Under the pieces are notes generated by a model, which saw only the letters and a program-made list of their open reading frames with translations, was not told the origin of the DNA and did no database searches. A program made the position numbers and the translations under genes. Shown one piece after another: positions 12,150 through 22,712 of a DNA stretch of 64,000 bases (positions are counted from its first letter, which is position 1; each line of letters starts with the position of its first letter). The DNA comes from Hydractinia symbiolongicarpus (taxonomy: Eukaryota > Cnidaria > Hydrozoa > Anthoathecata > Hydractiniidae). The stretch lies in the NCBI RefSeq assembly GCF_029227915.1, contig NC_079884.1, forward strand, positions 31,126,001 to 31,190,000, read 5' to 3'.

Positions 12150-15100
12150 GAATGTATGAGACTTGTAGTTTTCAAAAATGTTTTCATTTTTGATGAGACG
12201 CTTAATTAAAGAGGTTTAATCGCCGGCAAACGAAAACCCGCGATTTCATGTAAATCCCGGACTTGGCCCGTATAGTCGAATGTATACAAAGAAAGTACCC
12301 TGTGAATAAACTCATTTCCAGAACGATTTTTTAAATTATTTTTTCACCACTAAAACGCATAAGACTTGTAGTTTTTAAAAATGTTTTCATTTTTGATGAG
12401 ACGCTGAATAAAAGAAGTTTAATCGCCGGCAAACGAAAACCCGCGATATCCCGTAAATCCCGGGCTTGGCCCGTATAGTCAAAAGTATCCAAAAAAGTAC
12501 CCAGGGAGTAAATTCATTTCCCGAACGATTTCTAAAATTATTTTTCACCACTAAAACGCATGAGACTTGTAGTTTTCAAAAATGTTTTCATTTTTGATGA
12601 GACGCTGAATAAAAGAAGTTTAATCGCCGGCAAACGAACACCTGTGATTTCCCGTAAATCCCGGGCTTGGCCCGTATAGTCGAATGTATACAAAGAGAGT
12701 ACCCTGTGAGTAAACTCACTTCCAGAACGATTTTTTAAATTATTTTTTCACCACTAAAACGCATAAGACTTGTAGTTTTCAAAAATGTTTTCATTTTTGA
12801 TGAGACGCTTAATGAAAGAGGTTTAATCACCGGCAAACAAAATCCCGCGATTTCCCGTAAATACGGGGCTTGGCCCGTATAGTCGAATGTATACAAAGAA
12901 AGTACCCAGGGAGTAAACTCATTTCCCGAACGATTTTTTAAATTTTTTTTTTCACCACTAAAACGCATGAGAATTGTAGTTTTCAAAAATGTTTTCATTT
13001 TTGATGAGACGCTTAATGAAAGAGGTTTAATCGCTGGCAAACGAAAACCCGCGATTTCCCGTAAATCCCGGGATTGGCCCGTATAGTCAAATGTATACAA
13101 AGAAAGTACCCTGTGAGTAAACTCATTTCCAGAACAATTTTTTAAATTATTTTTTCACCACTAAAACGCATAAGACTTGTAGATTTTAAAAATGTTTTCA
13201 TTTTTGATGAGACGCTGAATAAAAGAAGTTTAATCGCCGGCAAACGAAAACCCGCAATTTCCCGTAAATCCCGGGCTTGGCCCGTTCAGTCAAAAGTATA
13301 CAAAGAAAGTACCCAGGGAGTAAACTCATTTCCCGAACGATTTTTTAAATTATTTTTTCACCACTAAAACGCATGAGACTTGTAGTTTTCAAAAATGTTT
13401 TCATTTTTGATGAGACGCTTAATGAAAGAGGTTTAATCGCCGGCAAACGAAATCACGCGATTTCCCGTAAATCCGGGGCTTGGCCCGTATAGTCAAATGT
13501 ATACAAAGAAAGTACCCAGGGAGTAAACTCATTTCCCGAACGATTTTTTAAATTTTTTTTTCACCACTAAAACGCATGAGACTTGTAGTTTTCAAAAATG
13601 TTTTCATTTTTGATGAGACGCTTAATGAAAGAAGTTTAATCGCCGGCAAACGAAAACCCGCGATTTCCCGTAAATCCCGGGCTTGGCCCGTATAGTCGAA
13701 TGTATGAGACTTGTAGTTTTCAAAAATGTTTTCATTTTTGATGAGACGCTTAATGAAAGAGGTTTAATCGCCGGCAAACGAAAACCCGCGATTTCATGTA
13801 AATCCCGGACTTGGCCCGTATGGTCGAATGTATACAAAGAAAGTACCCTGTGAATAAACTCATTTCCAGAACGATTTTTTAAATTATTTTTTCACCACTA
13901 AAACGCATAAGACTTGTAGTTTTTAAAAATGTTTTCATTTTTGATGAGACGCTGAATAAAAGAAGTTTAATCGCCGGCAAACGAAAACCCGCGATATCCC
14001 GTAAATCCCGGGCTTGGCCCGTATAGTCAAAAGTATCCAAAAAAGTACCCAGGGAGTAAATTCATTTCCCGAACGATTTTTTAAATTATTTTTCACCACT
14101 AAAACGCATGAGACTTGTAGTTTTCAAAAATGTTTTCATTTTCGATGAGACGCTGAATAAAAGAAGTTTAATCGCCGGCAAACGAACACCTGTGATTTCC
14201 CGTAAATCCCGGGCTTGGCCCGTATAGTCGAATGTATACAAAGAGAGTACCCTGTAAGTAAACTCATTTCCAGAACGATTTTTTAAATTATTTTTTCACC
14301 ACTAAAACGCATAAGACTTGTAGTTTTCAAAAATGTTTTCATTTTTGATGAGACGCTTAATGAAAGAGGTTTAATCACCGGCAAACAAAATCCCGCGATT
14401 TCCCGTAAATACGGGGCTTGGCCCGTATAGTCGAATGTATACAAAGAAAGTACCCAGGGAGTAAACTCATTTCCCGAACGATTTTTTAAATTTTTTTTTT
14501 CACCACTAAAACGCATGAGAATTGTAGTTTTCAAAAATGTTTTCATTTTTGATGAGACGCTTAATGAAAGAGGTTTAATCGCTGGCAAACGAAAACCCGC
14601 GATTTCCCGTAAATCCCGGGATTGGCCCGTATAGTCAAATGTATACAAAGAAAGTACCCTGTGAGTAAACTCATTTCCAGAACAATTTTTTAAATTATTT
14701 TTTCACCACTAAAACGCATAAGACTTGTAGATTTTAAAAATGTTTTCATTTTTGATGAGACGCTGAATAAAAGAAGTTTAATCGCCGGCAAACGAAAACC
14801 CGCAATTTCCCGTAAATCCCGGGCTTGGCCCGTACAGTCAAAAGTATACAAAGAAAGTACCCAGGGAGTAAACTCATTTCCCGAACGATTTTTTAAATTA
14901 TTTTTTCACCACTAAAACGCATGAGACTTGTAGTTTTCAAAAATGTTTTCATTTTTGATGAGACGCTTAATGAAAGAGGTTTAATCGCCGGCAAACGAAA
15001 TCACGCGATTTCCCGTAAATCCGGGGCTTGGCCCGTATAGTCAAATGTATACAAAGAAAGTACCCAGGGAGTAAACTCATTTCCCGAACGATTTTTTAAA

Positions 15101-16740
15101 TTTTTTTTTCACCACTAAAACGCATGAGACTTGTAGTTTTCAAAAATGTTTTCATTTTTGATGAGACGCTTAATGAAAGAAGTTTAATCGCCGGCAAACG
15201 AAAACCCGCGATTTCCCGTAAATCCCGGGCTTGGCCCGTATAGTCGAATGTATGAGACTTGTAGTTTTCAAAAATGTTTTCATTTTTGATGAGACGCTTA
15301 ATGAAAGAGGTTTAATCGCCGGCAAACGAAAACCCGCGATTTCATGTAAATCCCGGACTTGGCCCGTATGGTCGAATGTATACAAAGAAAGTACCCTGTG
15401 AATAAACTCATTTCCAGAACGATTTTTTAAATTATTTTTTCACCACTAAAACGCATAAGACTTGTAGTTTTTAAAAATGTTTTCATTTTTGATGAGACGC
15501 TGAATAAAAGAAGTTTAATCGCCGGCAAACGAAAACCCGCGATATCCCGTAAATCCTGGGCTTGGCCCGTATAGTCAAAAGTATCCAAAAAAGTACCCAG
15601 GGAGTAAATTCATTTCCCGAACGATTTTTTAAATTATTTTTCACCACTAAAACGCATGAGACTTGTAGTTTTCAAAAATGTTTTCATTTTTGATGAGACG
15701 CTGAATAAAAGAAGTTTAATCGCCGGCAAACGAACACCTGTGATTTCCCGTAAATCCCGGGCTTGGCCCGTATAGTCGAATGTATACAAAGAGAGTACCC
15801 TGTAAGTAAACTCATTTCCAGAACGATTTTTTAAATTATTTTTTCACCACTAAAACGCATAAGACTTGTAGTTTTCAAAAATGTTTTCATTTTTGATGAG
15901 ACGCTTAATGAAAGAGGTTTAATCACCGGCAAACAAAATCCCGCGATTTCCCGTAAATCCGGGGCTTGGCCAGTATAGTCGAATGTATACAAAGAAAGTA
16001 CCCAGGGAGTAAACTCATTTCCCCAACGATTTTTTAAATTTTTTTTTTCACCACTAAAACGCATGAGAATTGTAGTTTTCAAAAATGTTTTCATTTTTGA
16101 TGAGACGCTTAATGAAAGAGGTTTAATCGCTGGCAAACGAAAACCCGCGATTTCCCGTAAATCCCGGGATTGGCCCGTATAGTCAAATGTATACAAAGAA
16201 AGTACCCTGTGAGTAAACTCATTTCCAGAACGATTTTTTAAATTATTTTTTCACCACTAAAACGCATAAGACTTGTAGATTTTAAAAATGTTTTCATTTT
16301 TGATGAGACGCTGAATAAAAGAAGTTTAATCGCCGGCAAACGAAAACCCGCAATTTCCCGTAAATCCCGGGCTTGGCCCGTATAGTCAAAAGTATACAAA
16401 GAAAGTACCCAGGGAGTAAACTCATTTCCCGAACGATTTTTTAAATTATTTTTTCACCACTAAAACGCTAGAGACTTGTAGTTTTCAAAAATGTTTTCAT
16501 TTTTGATGAGACGCCTAATGAAAGAGGTTTAATCGCCGGCAAATGAAATCACGCGATTTCCCGTAAATCCGGGGCTTGGCCCGTATAGTCAAATGTATAC
16601 AAAGAAAGTACCCAGGGAGTAAACTCATTTCCCGAACGATTTTTTAAATTTTTTTTTCACCACTAAAACGCATGAGACTTGTAGTTTTCAAAAATGTTTT
16701 CATTTTTGATGAGACGCTTAATGAAAGAAGTTTAATCGCC
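12150..16740 (+). repeat. HOR: 1,548-bp unit, three copies
   Basis: The unit has eight monomers, one truncated by about 75 bp, giving 1,548 bp. The truncation junction GAATGTATGAGAC is at 12,150, 13,698 and 15,246. The private variant TTTCATGTAAATCCC is at 12,244, 13,792 and 15,340. The third copy loses the match near 16,740. Divergence between copies is small, so this is one of the youngest amplifications in the left block. Confidence 0.85.
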
Positions 16741-16974
16741 GGCAAACGAAAACCCGCGATCTCCCGTAAATCCCGGGATTGGCCCGTATAGTCGAATGTA
16801 TACAAAAAAAGTACCCTGTGAGTAAACTCATTTCCAGAACGATTTTTTAAATTATTTTTTCACCACTAAAACGCATAAGACTTGTAGTTTTCAGAAATGC
16901 TTTCATTTTTGATGAGACGCTTAGTGAATGTGGTTTAATAGCCGGCAAACGAAAACCCGCCATTTCCCGTAAAC

Positions 16975-17215
16975 CCCGGACTCAGCCCGTATAGTCAAAA
17001 GTATACAAAGAAAGTACCCAGGGAGTAAACTCATTTCCCGAACGATTTTTTATATTATTTTTTATTACTAAACGCATGAGACTTGTAGTTTTCAAAAATG
17101 TTTTCATATTTGATGGGACGCTGAATAAAAGAAGTTTAATCGCCGGCAAACGAAAATCCGCGATTTCCGGTAAATCCTGGACTCGGCCCGTATAGTCAAA
17201 AGTGTACAAAGAAAG
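16975..17215 (+). repeat. First monomers of the CTCGGCCCG subfamily
   Basis: At about 16,978 the usual CGGGCTTGGCCCG changes to CGGACTCAGCCCG, and the next monomer has CTGGACTCGGCCCG. These units also have TTTTTATATTATTTTTTA before CACTAAACG and a CATATTTGATGGGACG segment. This form dominates much of the right block, so a subfamily boundary runs through here. Confidence 0.7.
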
Positions 17216-18269
17216 TACCCAGGGAGTAAACTCATTTCCCGAACGATTTTTTAAATTATTTTTTCACCACTAAAACGCATGAGACTTGTAGTTTTCAAAA
17301 ATGTTTTGATTTTTGATGAGACGCTTAATGAAAGAGGTTTAATCACCGGCAAACAAAATCCCGCGATTTCCCGTAAATCCGGGGCATGGTCCGTATAGTC
17401 GAATGTATACAAAGAAAGTACCCAGGGAGTAAACTCATTTCCCGAACGATTTTTTAAATTTTTTTTTCACCACTAAAACGCATGAGACTTGTAGTTTTCA
17501 AAAATGTTTTCATTTTTGATGAGACGCTTAATGAAAGAGGTTTAATCGCCGGCAAACGAAAACCCGCGATTTCCCGTAAATCCTGGAATTGGCCCGTATA
17601 GTCAAAAGTATACAAAGAAAGTACCCAGGGAGTAAACTCATTTCCAAAACGATTTTTTAAATTATTTTTTCACCACGAAAACGCATAAGACTTGTAGTTT
17701 TTAAAAATGTTTTCATTTTTGATGAGACGCTGAATAAAAGAAGTTTAATCGCCGGCAAACGAAAACCCGCGATTTCCCGTAAATCCCGGGCTTGGCCCGT
17801 ATAGTCGAATGTATACAAAGAAAGTACCCTGTGAGTAAACTCATTTCCAAAACGATTTTTTAAATTATCTTTTCACCACTAAAACGCATGAGACTTGTAG
17901 TTTTCAAAAATGTTTACATATTTGATGGGACGCTGAATAGAAGAAGTTTAGTCGCCGGCAAACGAAAATCCGCGATTTCCCGTAAATCCTGGACTCGGCC
18001 CGTATAAACAAAATTATACAAAGAAAGTACCCAGGGAGTAAACTCATTTCCCGAACGATTTTTTAAATTATTTTTTCACCACTAAAACGCATGTGGCTTG
18101 TAGTTTTCAAAAATGTTTTCATTTTTGATGAGACGCTTAATGAAAGAGGTTTAATCACCGGCAAACGAAAACCCGCGATTTCCCGTAAATCCCGGGCTTG
18201 GCCCGTATAGTCAAAAGTATACAAAGAAAGTACCCAGGGAGTAAATTCATTTCCCGAACGATTTTTTAA

Positions 18270-18295
18270 TTTTTTTTTTCATAATCGAATGTATA
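18270..18295 (+). repeat. Monomer truncated by about 120 bp
   Basis: A T run is followed directly by CATAATCGAATGTATAC, joining the CAC of CACCACT to the TAATCGAATG segment. The whole T/A tract and GC-rich half of the monomer are lost, leaving about 80 bp. I see it only once. Confidence 0.75.
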
Positions 18296-18879
18296 CAAAG
18301 AAAGTACCCAGGGAGTAAACTCATTTCCAAAACGATTTTTTAAATTTTTTTTTCACCACTAAAACGCATGAGACTTGTAGTTTTCAAAAATATTTTCATT
18401 TTTGATGAGACGCTTAATGAAAGAGGTTTAATCGCCGGCAAACGAAAACCCGCGATTTCCCGTAAATCCCGGGATTGGCCCGTATAGTCGAATGTATACA
18501 AAGAAAGTACCCTGTGAGTAAACTCATTTCCAGAACGATTTTTTAAATTATATTTTCACCACTAAAACGCATAAGACTTGTAGTTTTTGAAAATGTTTTC
18601 ATTTTTGATGAGACACTGAATAAAAGAAGTTTAATCGCCGGCAAACGAAAACCCGCAATTTCCCGTAAATCCCGTGCTTGGCCCGTATAGTCAAAAGTAT
18701 ACAAAGAAAGTACCCAGGGAGTAAACTCATTTCCCGAACGATTTTTGAAATTATTTTTTCACCACTAAAACGCATGAGACTTGTAGTTTTCAAAAATGTT
18801 TTCATTTTTGATGAGACGCTTAATGAAAGAGGTTTAATCACCGGCAAACAAAATCCCGCGATTTCCCGTAAATCCGGGG

Positions 18880-19560
18880 CTTGGCCCGTATAATCGAATG
18901 TATACAAAGAAAGTACCCAGGGAGTAAACTCATTTCCAGAACGATTTTTTAATTTTTTTTTCACCACTAAAACGCATGAGACTTGTAGTTTTCAAAAATA
19001 TTTTCATTTTTGATGAGACGCTTAATGAAAGAGGTTTAATCGCCGGCAAACGAAAACCCGCGATTTCCCGTAAATCCCGGGATTGGCCCGTATAGTCGAA
19101 TGTATACAAAGAAAGTACCCTGTGAGTAAACTCATTTCCAGAACGATTTTTAAAATTATATTTTCACCACTAAAACGCATAAGACTTGTAGTTTTTAAAA
19201 ATGTTTTCATTTTTGATGAGACGCTGAATAAAAGAAGTTTAATCGCCGGCAAACGAAAACCCGCAATTTCCCGTAAATCCCGGGCTTGGCCCGTATAGTC
19301 AAAAGTATACAAAGAAAGTACCCAGGGAGTAAACTCATTTCCCGAACGATTTTTTAAATTATTTTTTCACCACTAAAACGCATGAGACTTGTAGTTTTCA
19401 AAAATGTTTTCATTTTTGATGAGACGCTGAATAAAAGAAGTTTAATCGCCGGCAAACGAAAACCCGCCATTTCCCGTAAACCTTGGACTCGGCCCGTATA
19501 GTCAAAAGTATACAAAGAAAGTACCCAGGGAGTAAACTCATTTCCAGAACGATTTTTTAA
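18880..19560 (+). repeat. Uninterrupted paralogue of the insertion site
   Basis: This stretch has the same order of variants as 20,700-20,788 joined to 22,741-23,330. GGGGCTTGGCCCGTATAATC (TAATC at 18,891 and 20,716) is followed by CGGGATTGGCCCG and then GCCATTTCCCGTAAACCTTGG. The T run and TCACCACTAAAACGC are continuous at 18,953-18,975, where the other copy carries about 1.95 kb of unique DNA. It therefore acts as an empty-site reference. Confidence 0.7.
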
Positions 19561-20786
19561 ATTATTTTTTCACCACTAAAACGCATAACACTTGTAGTTT
19601 TTAAAAATGTTTTCATTTTTGATGAGACGCTGAATAAAAGACGTTTAATCGCCGGCAAACGAAATCCCGCGATTTCCCGTAAATCCGGGGCTTGGCCCGT
19701 ATAGTCGAATGTATACAAAGAAAGTACCCTGTGAGTAAACTCATTTCCCGAACGATTTTTTAAATTATTTTTTCACCACGAAAACGCATAAGAGTTGTAG
19801 TTTTTAAAAATGTTTTCATTTTTGATGAGACGCTGAATAAAAGAAGTTTAATCGCCGGCAAACGAAAACCCGCGATTTCCCGTAAATCCCGGGCTTGGCC
19901 CGTATAGTCAAAAGTATACAAAGAAAATACCCAGGGAGTAAATTCATTTCCCGAACAATTTTTTAAATTTTTTTTTTCACCACTAAAACGCATGAGACTT
20001 GTAGTTTTCAAAAATGTTTTCATTTTTGATGAGACGCTTAATGAAAGAGGTTTAATCGCCGGCAAACGAAAACCCGCAATTTCCCGTAAATCCCGGGCTT
20101 GGCCTGTATAGTCGAATGTATACAAAGAAAGTACCCTGTGAGTAAACTCATTTCCAGAACGATTTTTAAAATTATTTTTTCACCACTAAAACGCATAAGA
20201 CTTGTAGTTTTTAAAAATGTTTTGATTTTTGATGAGACGCTGAATAAAAGAAGTTTAATCGCCGGCAAACGAAAACCCGTGATATCCCGTAAATCCCGGG
20301 CTTGGCCCGTATAGTCAAAAGTATCCAAAAAAGTACCCAGGGAGTAAATTCATTTCCCGAACGATTTTTTAAATTATTTTTCACCACTAAAACGCATGAG
20401 ACTTGTAGTTTTCAAAAGTGTTTTCATTTTTGATGAGACGCTGAATAAAAGAAGTTTAATCGCCGGCAAACGAACACCTGTGATTTCCCGTAAATCCCGG
20501 GCTTGGCCCGTAGAGTCGAATGTATACAAAGAGAGTACCCTGTGAGTAAACTCATTTCCAGAGCGATTTTTAAAATTATTTTTTCACCACTAAAACGCAT
20601 AAGACTTGTAGTTTTCAAAAATGTTTTCATTTTTGATGAGACGCTTAATGAAAGAGGTTTAATCACCGGCAAACAAAATCCCGCGATTTCCCGTTAATCC
20701 GGGGCTTGGCCCGTATAATCGAATGTATACAAAGAAAGTACCCAGGGAGTAAACTCATTTCCCGAACGATTTTTTAATTTTTTTTT

Positions 20787-20796
20787 TTGCGGAGAG
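20787..20796 (+). repeat. Left 10-bp terminal-inverted-repeat candidate
   Basis: TTGCGGAGAG is the reverse complement of CTCTCCGCAA at 22,713-22,722. Its TT belongs to the satellite T run, so only GCGGAGAG is certainly part of the insert. TTGCGGAG also recurs at 20,826, which weakens the case for a defined terminus. Confidence 0.45.
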
Positions 20797-20833
20797 AAGC
20801 GGAGGGCGCGTCAGCGCCCGGAGCGTTGCGGAG
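20789..20833 (+). repeat. GC-rich edge with three GCGGAG repeats and a hairpin
   Basis: GCGGAG occurs at 20,789, 20,799 and 20,828. Between them GGGCGC (20,804-20,809) and GCGCCC (20,814-20,819) form a 6-bp perfect stem around GTCA. This GC-rich stretch is unlike both the satellite and the AT-rich rest of the insert. Sub-terminal repeats plus a hairpin are seen at the ends of several transposon types, but I cannot assign one. Confidence 0.6.
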
Positions 20834-21082
20834 CCCATTTCCTTATTAAATAAGCCAAATATAAGGGACGGAGGAGAGTGTATAGGATTTCCGCACGTAT
20901 ACATCAAAATTTTCAATTTTCGTCAACTTTTTGACTGGGTTGCCCAGTAGCTTACTGTGGTCATTTTCCCCGTAAATTTATGATTCAGCGAGACAACATC
21001 AAAGGCACGGTGATGGAGTGCTTTTGTTACTTTTAAAGATGGCCTAACGGGGATTTACAGTTGAGATTAAGGTACCTTTAGC
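20834..21082. other. Unique AT-rich DNA, nothing recognised
   Basis: The stretch between the GC-rich edge and the CACGTG inverted repeat. Apart from the small hairpin at 20,934-20,948 I see no open frame, RNA gene or repeat. Confidence 0.5.
20934..20948. repeat. Short hairpin ACTGGG-TTG-CCCAGT
   Basis: A 6-bp perfect inverted repeat with a TTG loop inside the insert. No T run follows directly, so it is not a convincing terminator. It may be chance. Confidence 0.35.
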
Positions 21083-21118
21083 CACGTGATATATAGTCAC
21101 TTTAACTAATATCACGTG
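21083..21118. repeat. Inverted repeat with two CACGTG motifs
   Basis: CACGTGATAT (21,083-21,092) and ATATCACGTG (21,109-21,118) are perfect 10-bp inverted repeats separated by 16 bp. CACGTG is the canonical E-box bound by bHLH factors, and a third CACGTG lies at 21,745-21,750. The pair could be a regulatory palindrome or an internal repeat of the insert. No gene is next to it. Confidence 0.55.
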
Positions 21119-21165
21119 ACCTTTTCTCGGATAACATAGCGCTTCAAACTCAAACTTCCGTTAAT

Positions 21166-21860
21166 CTAAGCTAGCTATATCGCAGCCGAAGGAGGAAGGG
21201 CTTGTTCAAGAAAATGAAGAAAGGGTATGTTTAGCTCGCTTGTATATTACTATTTTTTACATGTAATGAACCCATTCTTATTCTCACTCACACCAAAAGC
21301 TAGCTAGCTTAAAACTGCAGATTTAGATAGAATAATAATAGAACTTAGATAGCATTTAGCTACCTAGCTACTGTAAGAGTTAGCTAGCATAAAAACAAAC
21401 AAACAATGCAATATAGCTAGCATAAAACTAGCTACAAAGCTTGCAGAAAATTAACTACTTAGCTGGGAAAGAACTACCCATGTAGCTAGCAATAAATTGC
21501 TATTTTTGCTGGCATAAAATCAGCAACATAGCTAGCATAGAAAAATTGTTTGAGACTGATTTTCTACCTATCCTCTATCTAGCTAGCTATTATACATAGC
21601 TATATACTACACAATGAGTGAGATAATTCTACTCAGTAGGAATGTCCCATCATACAGATTGTTCTAGCTACAATCGTCCACAAAATGGCCAAACATAGCC
21701 AGCTAGATATTTTGCAGATAGTAAATGTTTATATACAGGTATGTCACGTGTAATTGTTTACGTTGCTTAGCCACAAATGGGCAGTTCTTAACATTAAGGG
21801 GGAATAGAGAGCTATATTTTCGTGGACGGTTGTAGCTAGCTATATATATTGTACACACGT
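21166..21860. repeat. CTAGCTAG-rich low-complexity DNA
   Basis: TAGC/GCTA units recur many times over about 700 bp (for example AGCTAGCTAGCTTA, CTACCTAGCTACTG, TATCTAGCTAGCTATTA). They are dispersed and interrupted rather than a strict tandem repeat. No open frame or RNA gene is seen. The satellite lacks this motif, so the segment has a different origin. Confidence 0.65.
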
Positions 21861-21937
21861 CAGGAAATAAACTTTTTTAACCCTGCCGCTGAGCATACAT
21901 CAGTGCGGCTTAAGTTGCAGAAGCGAAAATTATTTCA

Positions 21938-21961
21938 ATATATATATATATATATATATAT
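21938..21961. repeat. (AT)12 microsatellite
   Basis: A run of 12 AT dinucleotides. Likely length-polymorphic; no other function visible. Confidence 0.9.
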
Positions 21962-22191
21962 CGGCAAATTTTTACAACATCAACATTTGTTATTACTGAG
22001 GCTTTTTAAATTCTGAATAGCGGTTCTCCTTCAATCGTCGACATGTATTGAAAATCTGCAAATGTATTCATTATTTCTTTTTCACGATATGTATATGTTT
22101 TTTTCAGTTTTGGATAAGAGCTTTTTATCCTACCGTCATGAAAACTTGTTTGCAAAATAAACATATACTGCTGTTTGATTTTTAGCTGGAC

Positions 22192-22237
22192 AGGATAACA
22201 ACAGGCTGTTTCCGCTGTGTTTTTTTAAACCGAAGTT
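22192..22237 (+). repeat. Diverged 46-bp direct repeat, copy 1
   Basis: It starts AGGATAACAACAGGCTGTT and ends AAACCGAAGTT. About 36 of 46 positions match 22,430-22,475 without gaps. The flanks align poorly, apart from T-rich DNA upstream, so this is probably an old internal duplication of the insert. Confidence 0.55.
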
Positions 22238-22429
22238 GCAAGAAAGTTTTTTGGGAGAATGTGTTACGCCTATCAGATGTCACAATTAATTTTTGATCTT
22301 TCACAGAAACTTTTCCCATAAAATATTGCAGTTTTTTTTGCTTTAAGAGGGTAAAAACAGGTTATAAACTGTATTTTTATTTTTAAATGTTACAAAATTT
22401 TCCACAAAGTAAAATTGTTTTAGGTGCGT

Positions 22430-22475
22430 AGGATTACAACAGCTTGTTAACTGTCTGTTTGTTTGAACCGAAGTT
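22430..22475 (+). repeat. Diverged 46-bp direct repeat, copy 2
   Basis: It starts AGGATTACAACAGCTTGTT and ends GAACCGAAGTT, 238 bp downstream of copy 1. It lies just upstream of the second (AT)n run and the tRNA-like unit. Confidence 0.55.
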
Positions 22476-22507
22476 AGGATATATAAGATGCACATGTAAA
22501 GTTTTTC

Positions 22508-22519
22508 ATATATATATAT
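22508..22519. repeat. (AT)6 run upstream of the tRNA-like unit
   Basis: ATATATATATAT ends 4 bp before the first base of the tRNA-like unit. It could provide a TATA-like context for pol III, but is more likely simple sequence. Confidence 0.6.
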
Positions 22520-22530
22520 TCATGCCCTGT

Positions 22531-22541
22531 TGGTCTAATGG
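22531..22541 (+). promoter_or_regulatory. Pol III A box
   Basis: TGGTCTAATGG fits the A-box consensus TRGYNNARNNG at all positions. It overlaps the D arm of the tRNA-like unit. Confidence 0.7.
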
Positions 22542-22570
22542 CTATGACACTCATGCAAATGAGAGTTCCA

Positions 22571-22581
22571 GGTTCAAATCC
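22571..22581 (+). promoter_or_regulatory. Pol III B box
   Basis: GGTTCAAATCC fits the B-box consensus GGTTCRANTCC. It lies 29 bp after the end of the A box, in the short normal range. Confidence 0.75.
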
Positions 22582-22677
22582 TGGACAGGGCTAGGAAAAA
22601 TATAATTATCTTGCATCTACAACAAGCAGGTATTCATAAGTATATGATATTAGCTATATTGAGTATAATAGGTAATC

Positions 22678-22681
22678 TTTT
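22678..22681 (+). terminator. Possible pol III terminator (TTTT)
   Basis: This is the first run of four T after the tRNA-like unit, 86 bp beyond its 3' end. Four T is the minimum for pol III termination and is not strong. Confidence 0.3.
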
Positions 22682-22712
22682 GAGTTGTACTTAATGCCTT
22701 TGCCTTGGCAAC

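Larger units (their letters stand above)
1..20788 (+). repeat. 203-bp satellite array, left block
   Basis: About 100 head-to-tail copies of a monomer of 203 bp, all in one orientation; ATAGTC recurs at 181, 384, 587 and 790. Each monomer has a GC-richer half (TCGCCGGCAAACG, then TTTCCCGTAAATCCCGGGC and TTGGCCCGTATAGTC) and an AT-rich half (AACGATTTTTTAAATT, CACCACTAAAACGCATGAGA, then T/A tracts). Two variants often alternate: one with CCCAGGGAGTAAATTC and TTTCCCGAACG, the other with CCCTGTGAGTAAACTC and TTTCCAGAACG. Most copies to 16.9 kb carry CTTGGCCCG. The block ends in a T run at 20,778-20,788 where unique DNA starts. No coding or RNA gene is visible in it. The monomer length is compatible with a nucleosome plus linker, which is inference. 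Confidence 0.97.
22524..22592 (+). tRNA. tRNA-like gene or tRNA pseudogene with short anticodon arm
   Basis: The acceptor stem GCCCTGT (22,524-22,530) pairs perfectly with ACAGGGC (22,585-22,591), followed by T at position 73. The D arm GTC...GAC has the conserved GG. The T arm CCAGG-TTCAAAT-CCTGG is perfect. The A box TGGTCTAATGG (22,531-22,541) and B box GGTTCAAATCC (22,571-22,581) fit pol III consensus. The anticodon arm is abnormal: only 19 bases separate the D and T arms instead of about 23. CTCAT pairs with ATGAG around a 4-base GCAA loop, so no regular 7-base loop or anticodon can be assigned. CCA is not encoded, as in eukaryotes. The first downstream TTTT is at 22,678-22,681, so a primary transcript would be about 155 nt. 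It may be a tRNA pseudogene or the head of a tRNA-derived SINE. Confidence 0.6.

Noticed and set aside
1-20788. CRISPR array
   Set aside because: The units are 203 bp of continuous homologous sequence without short repeats separated by unique spacers, and all other features are eukaryotic.
1-20788. Tandem 5S rRNA or other RNA gene array
   Set aside because: The monomer has no recognisable 5S internal control region, tRNA arms or pol III A/B box pair. T runs are present in it but nothing that would be a mature RNA.
20934-20948. Hairpin as a transcription terminator
   Set aside because: It has a 6-bp stem without a following T run, and bacterial-type terminators are not expected in this context.
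22524-22592. Functional tRNA-Cys, reading GCA after T in ATGCAAA
   Set aside because: Placing that T at position 33 leaves the 27-31 and 39-43 positions unpaired. The only stable pairing, CTCAT with ATGAG, encloses four bases, so the anticodon cannot be assigned.
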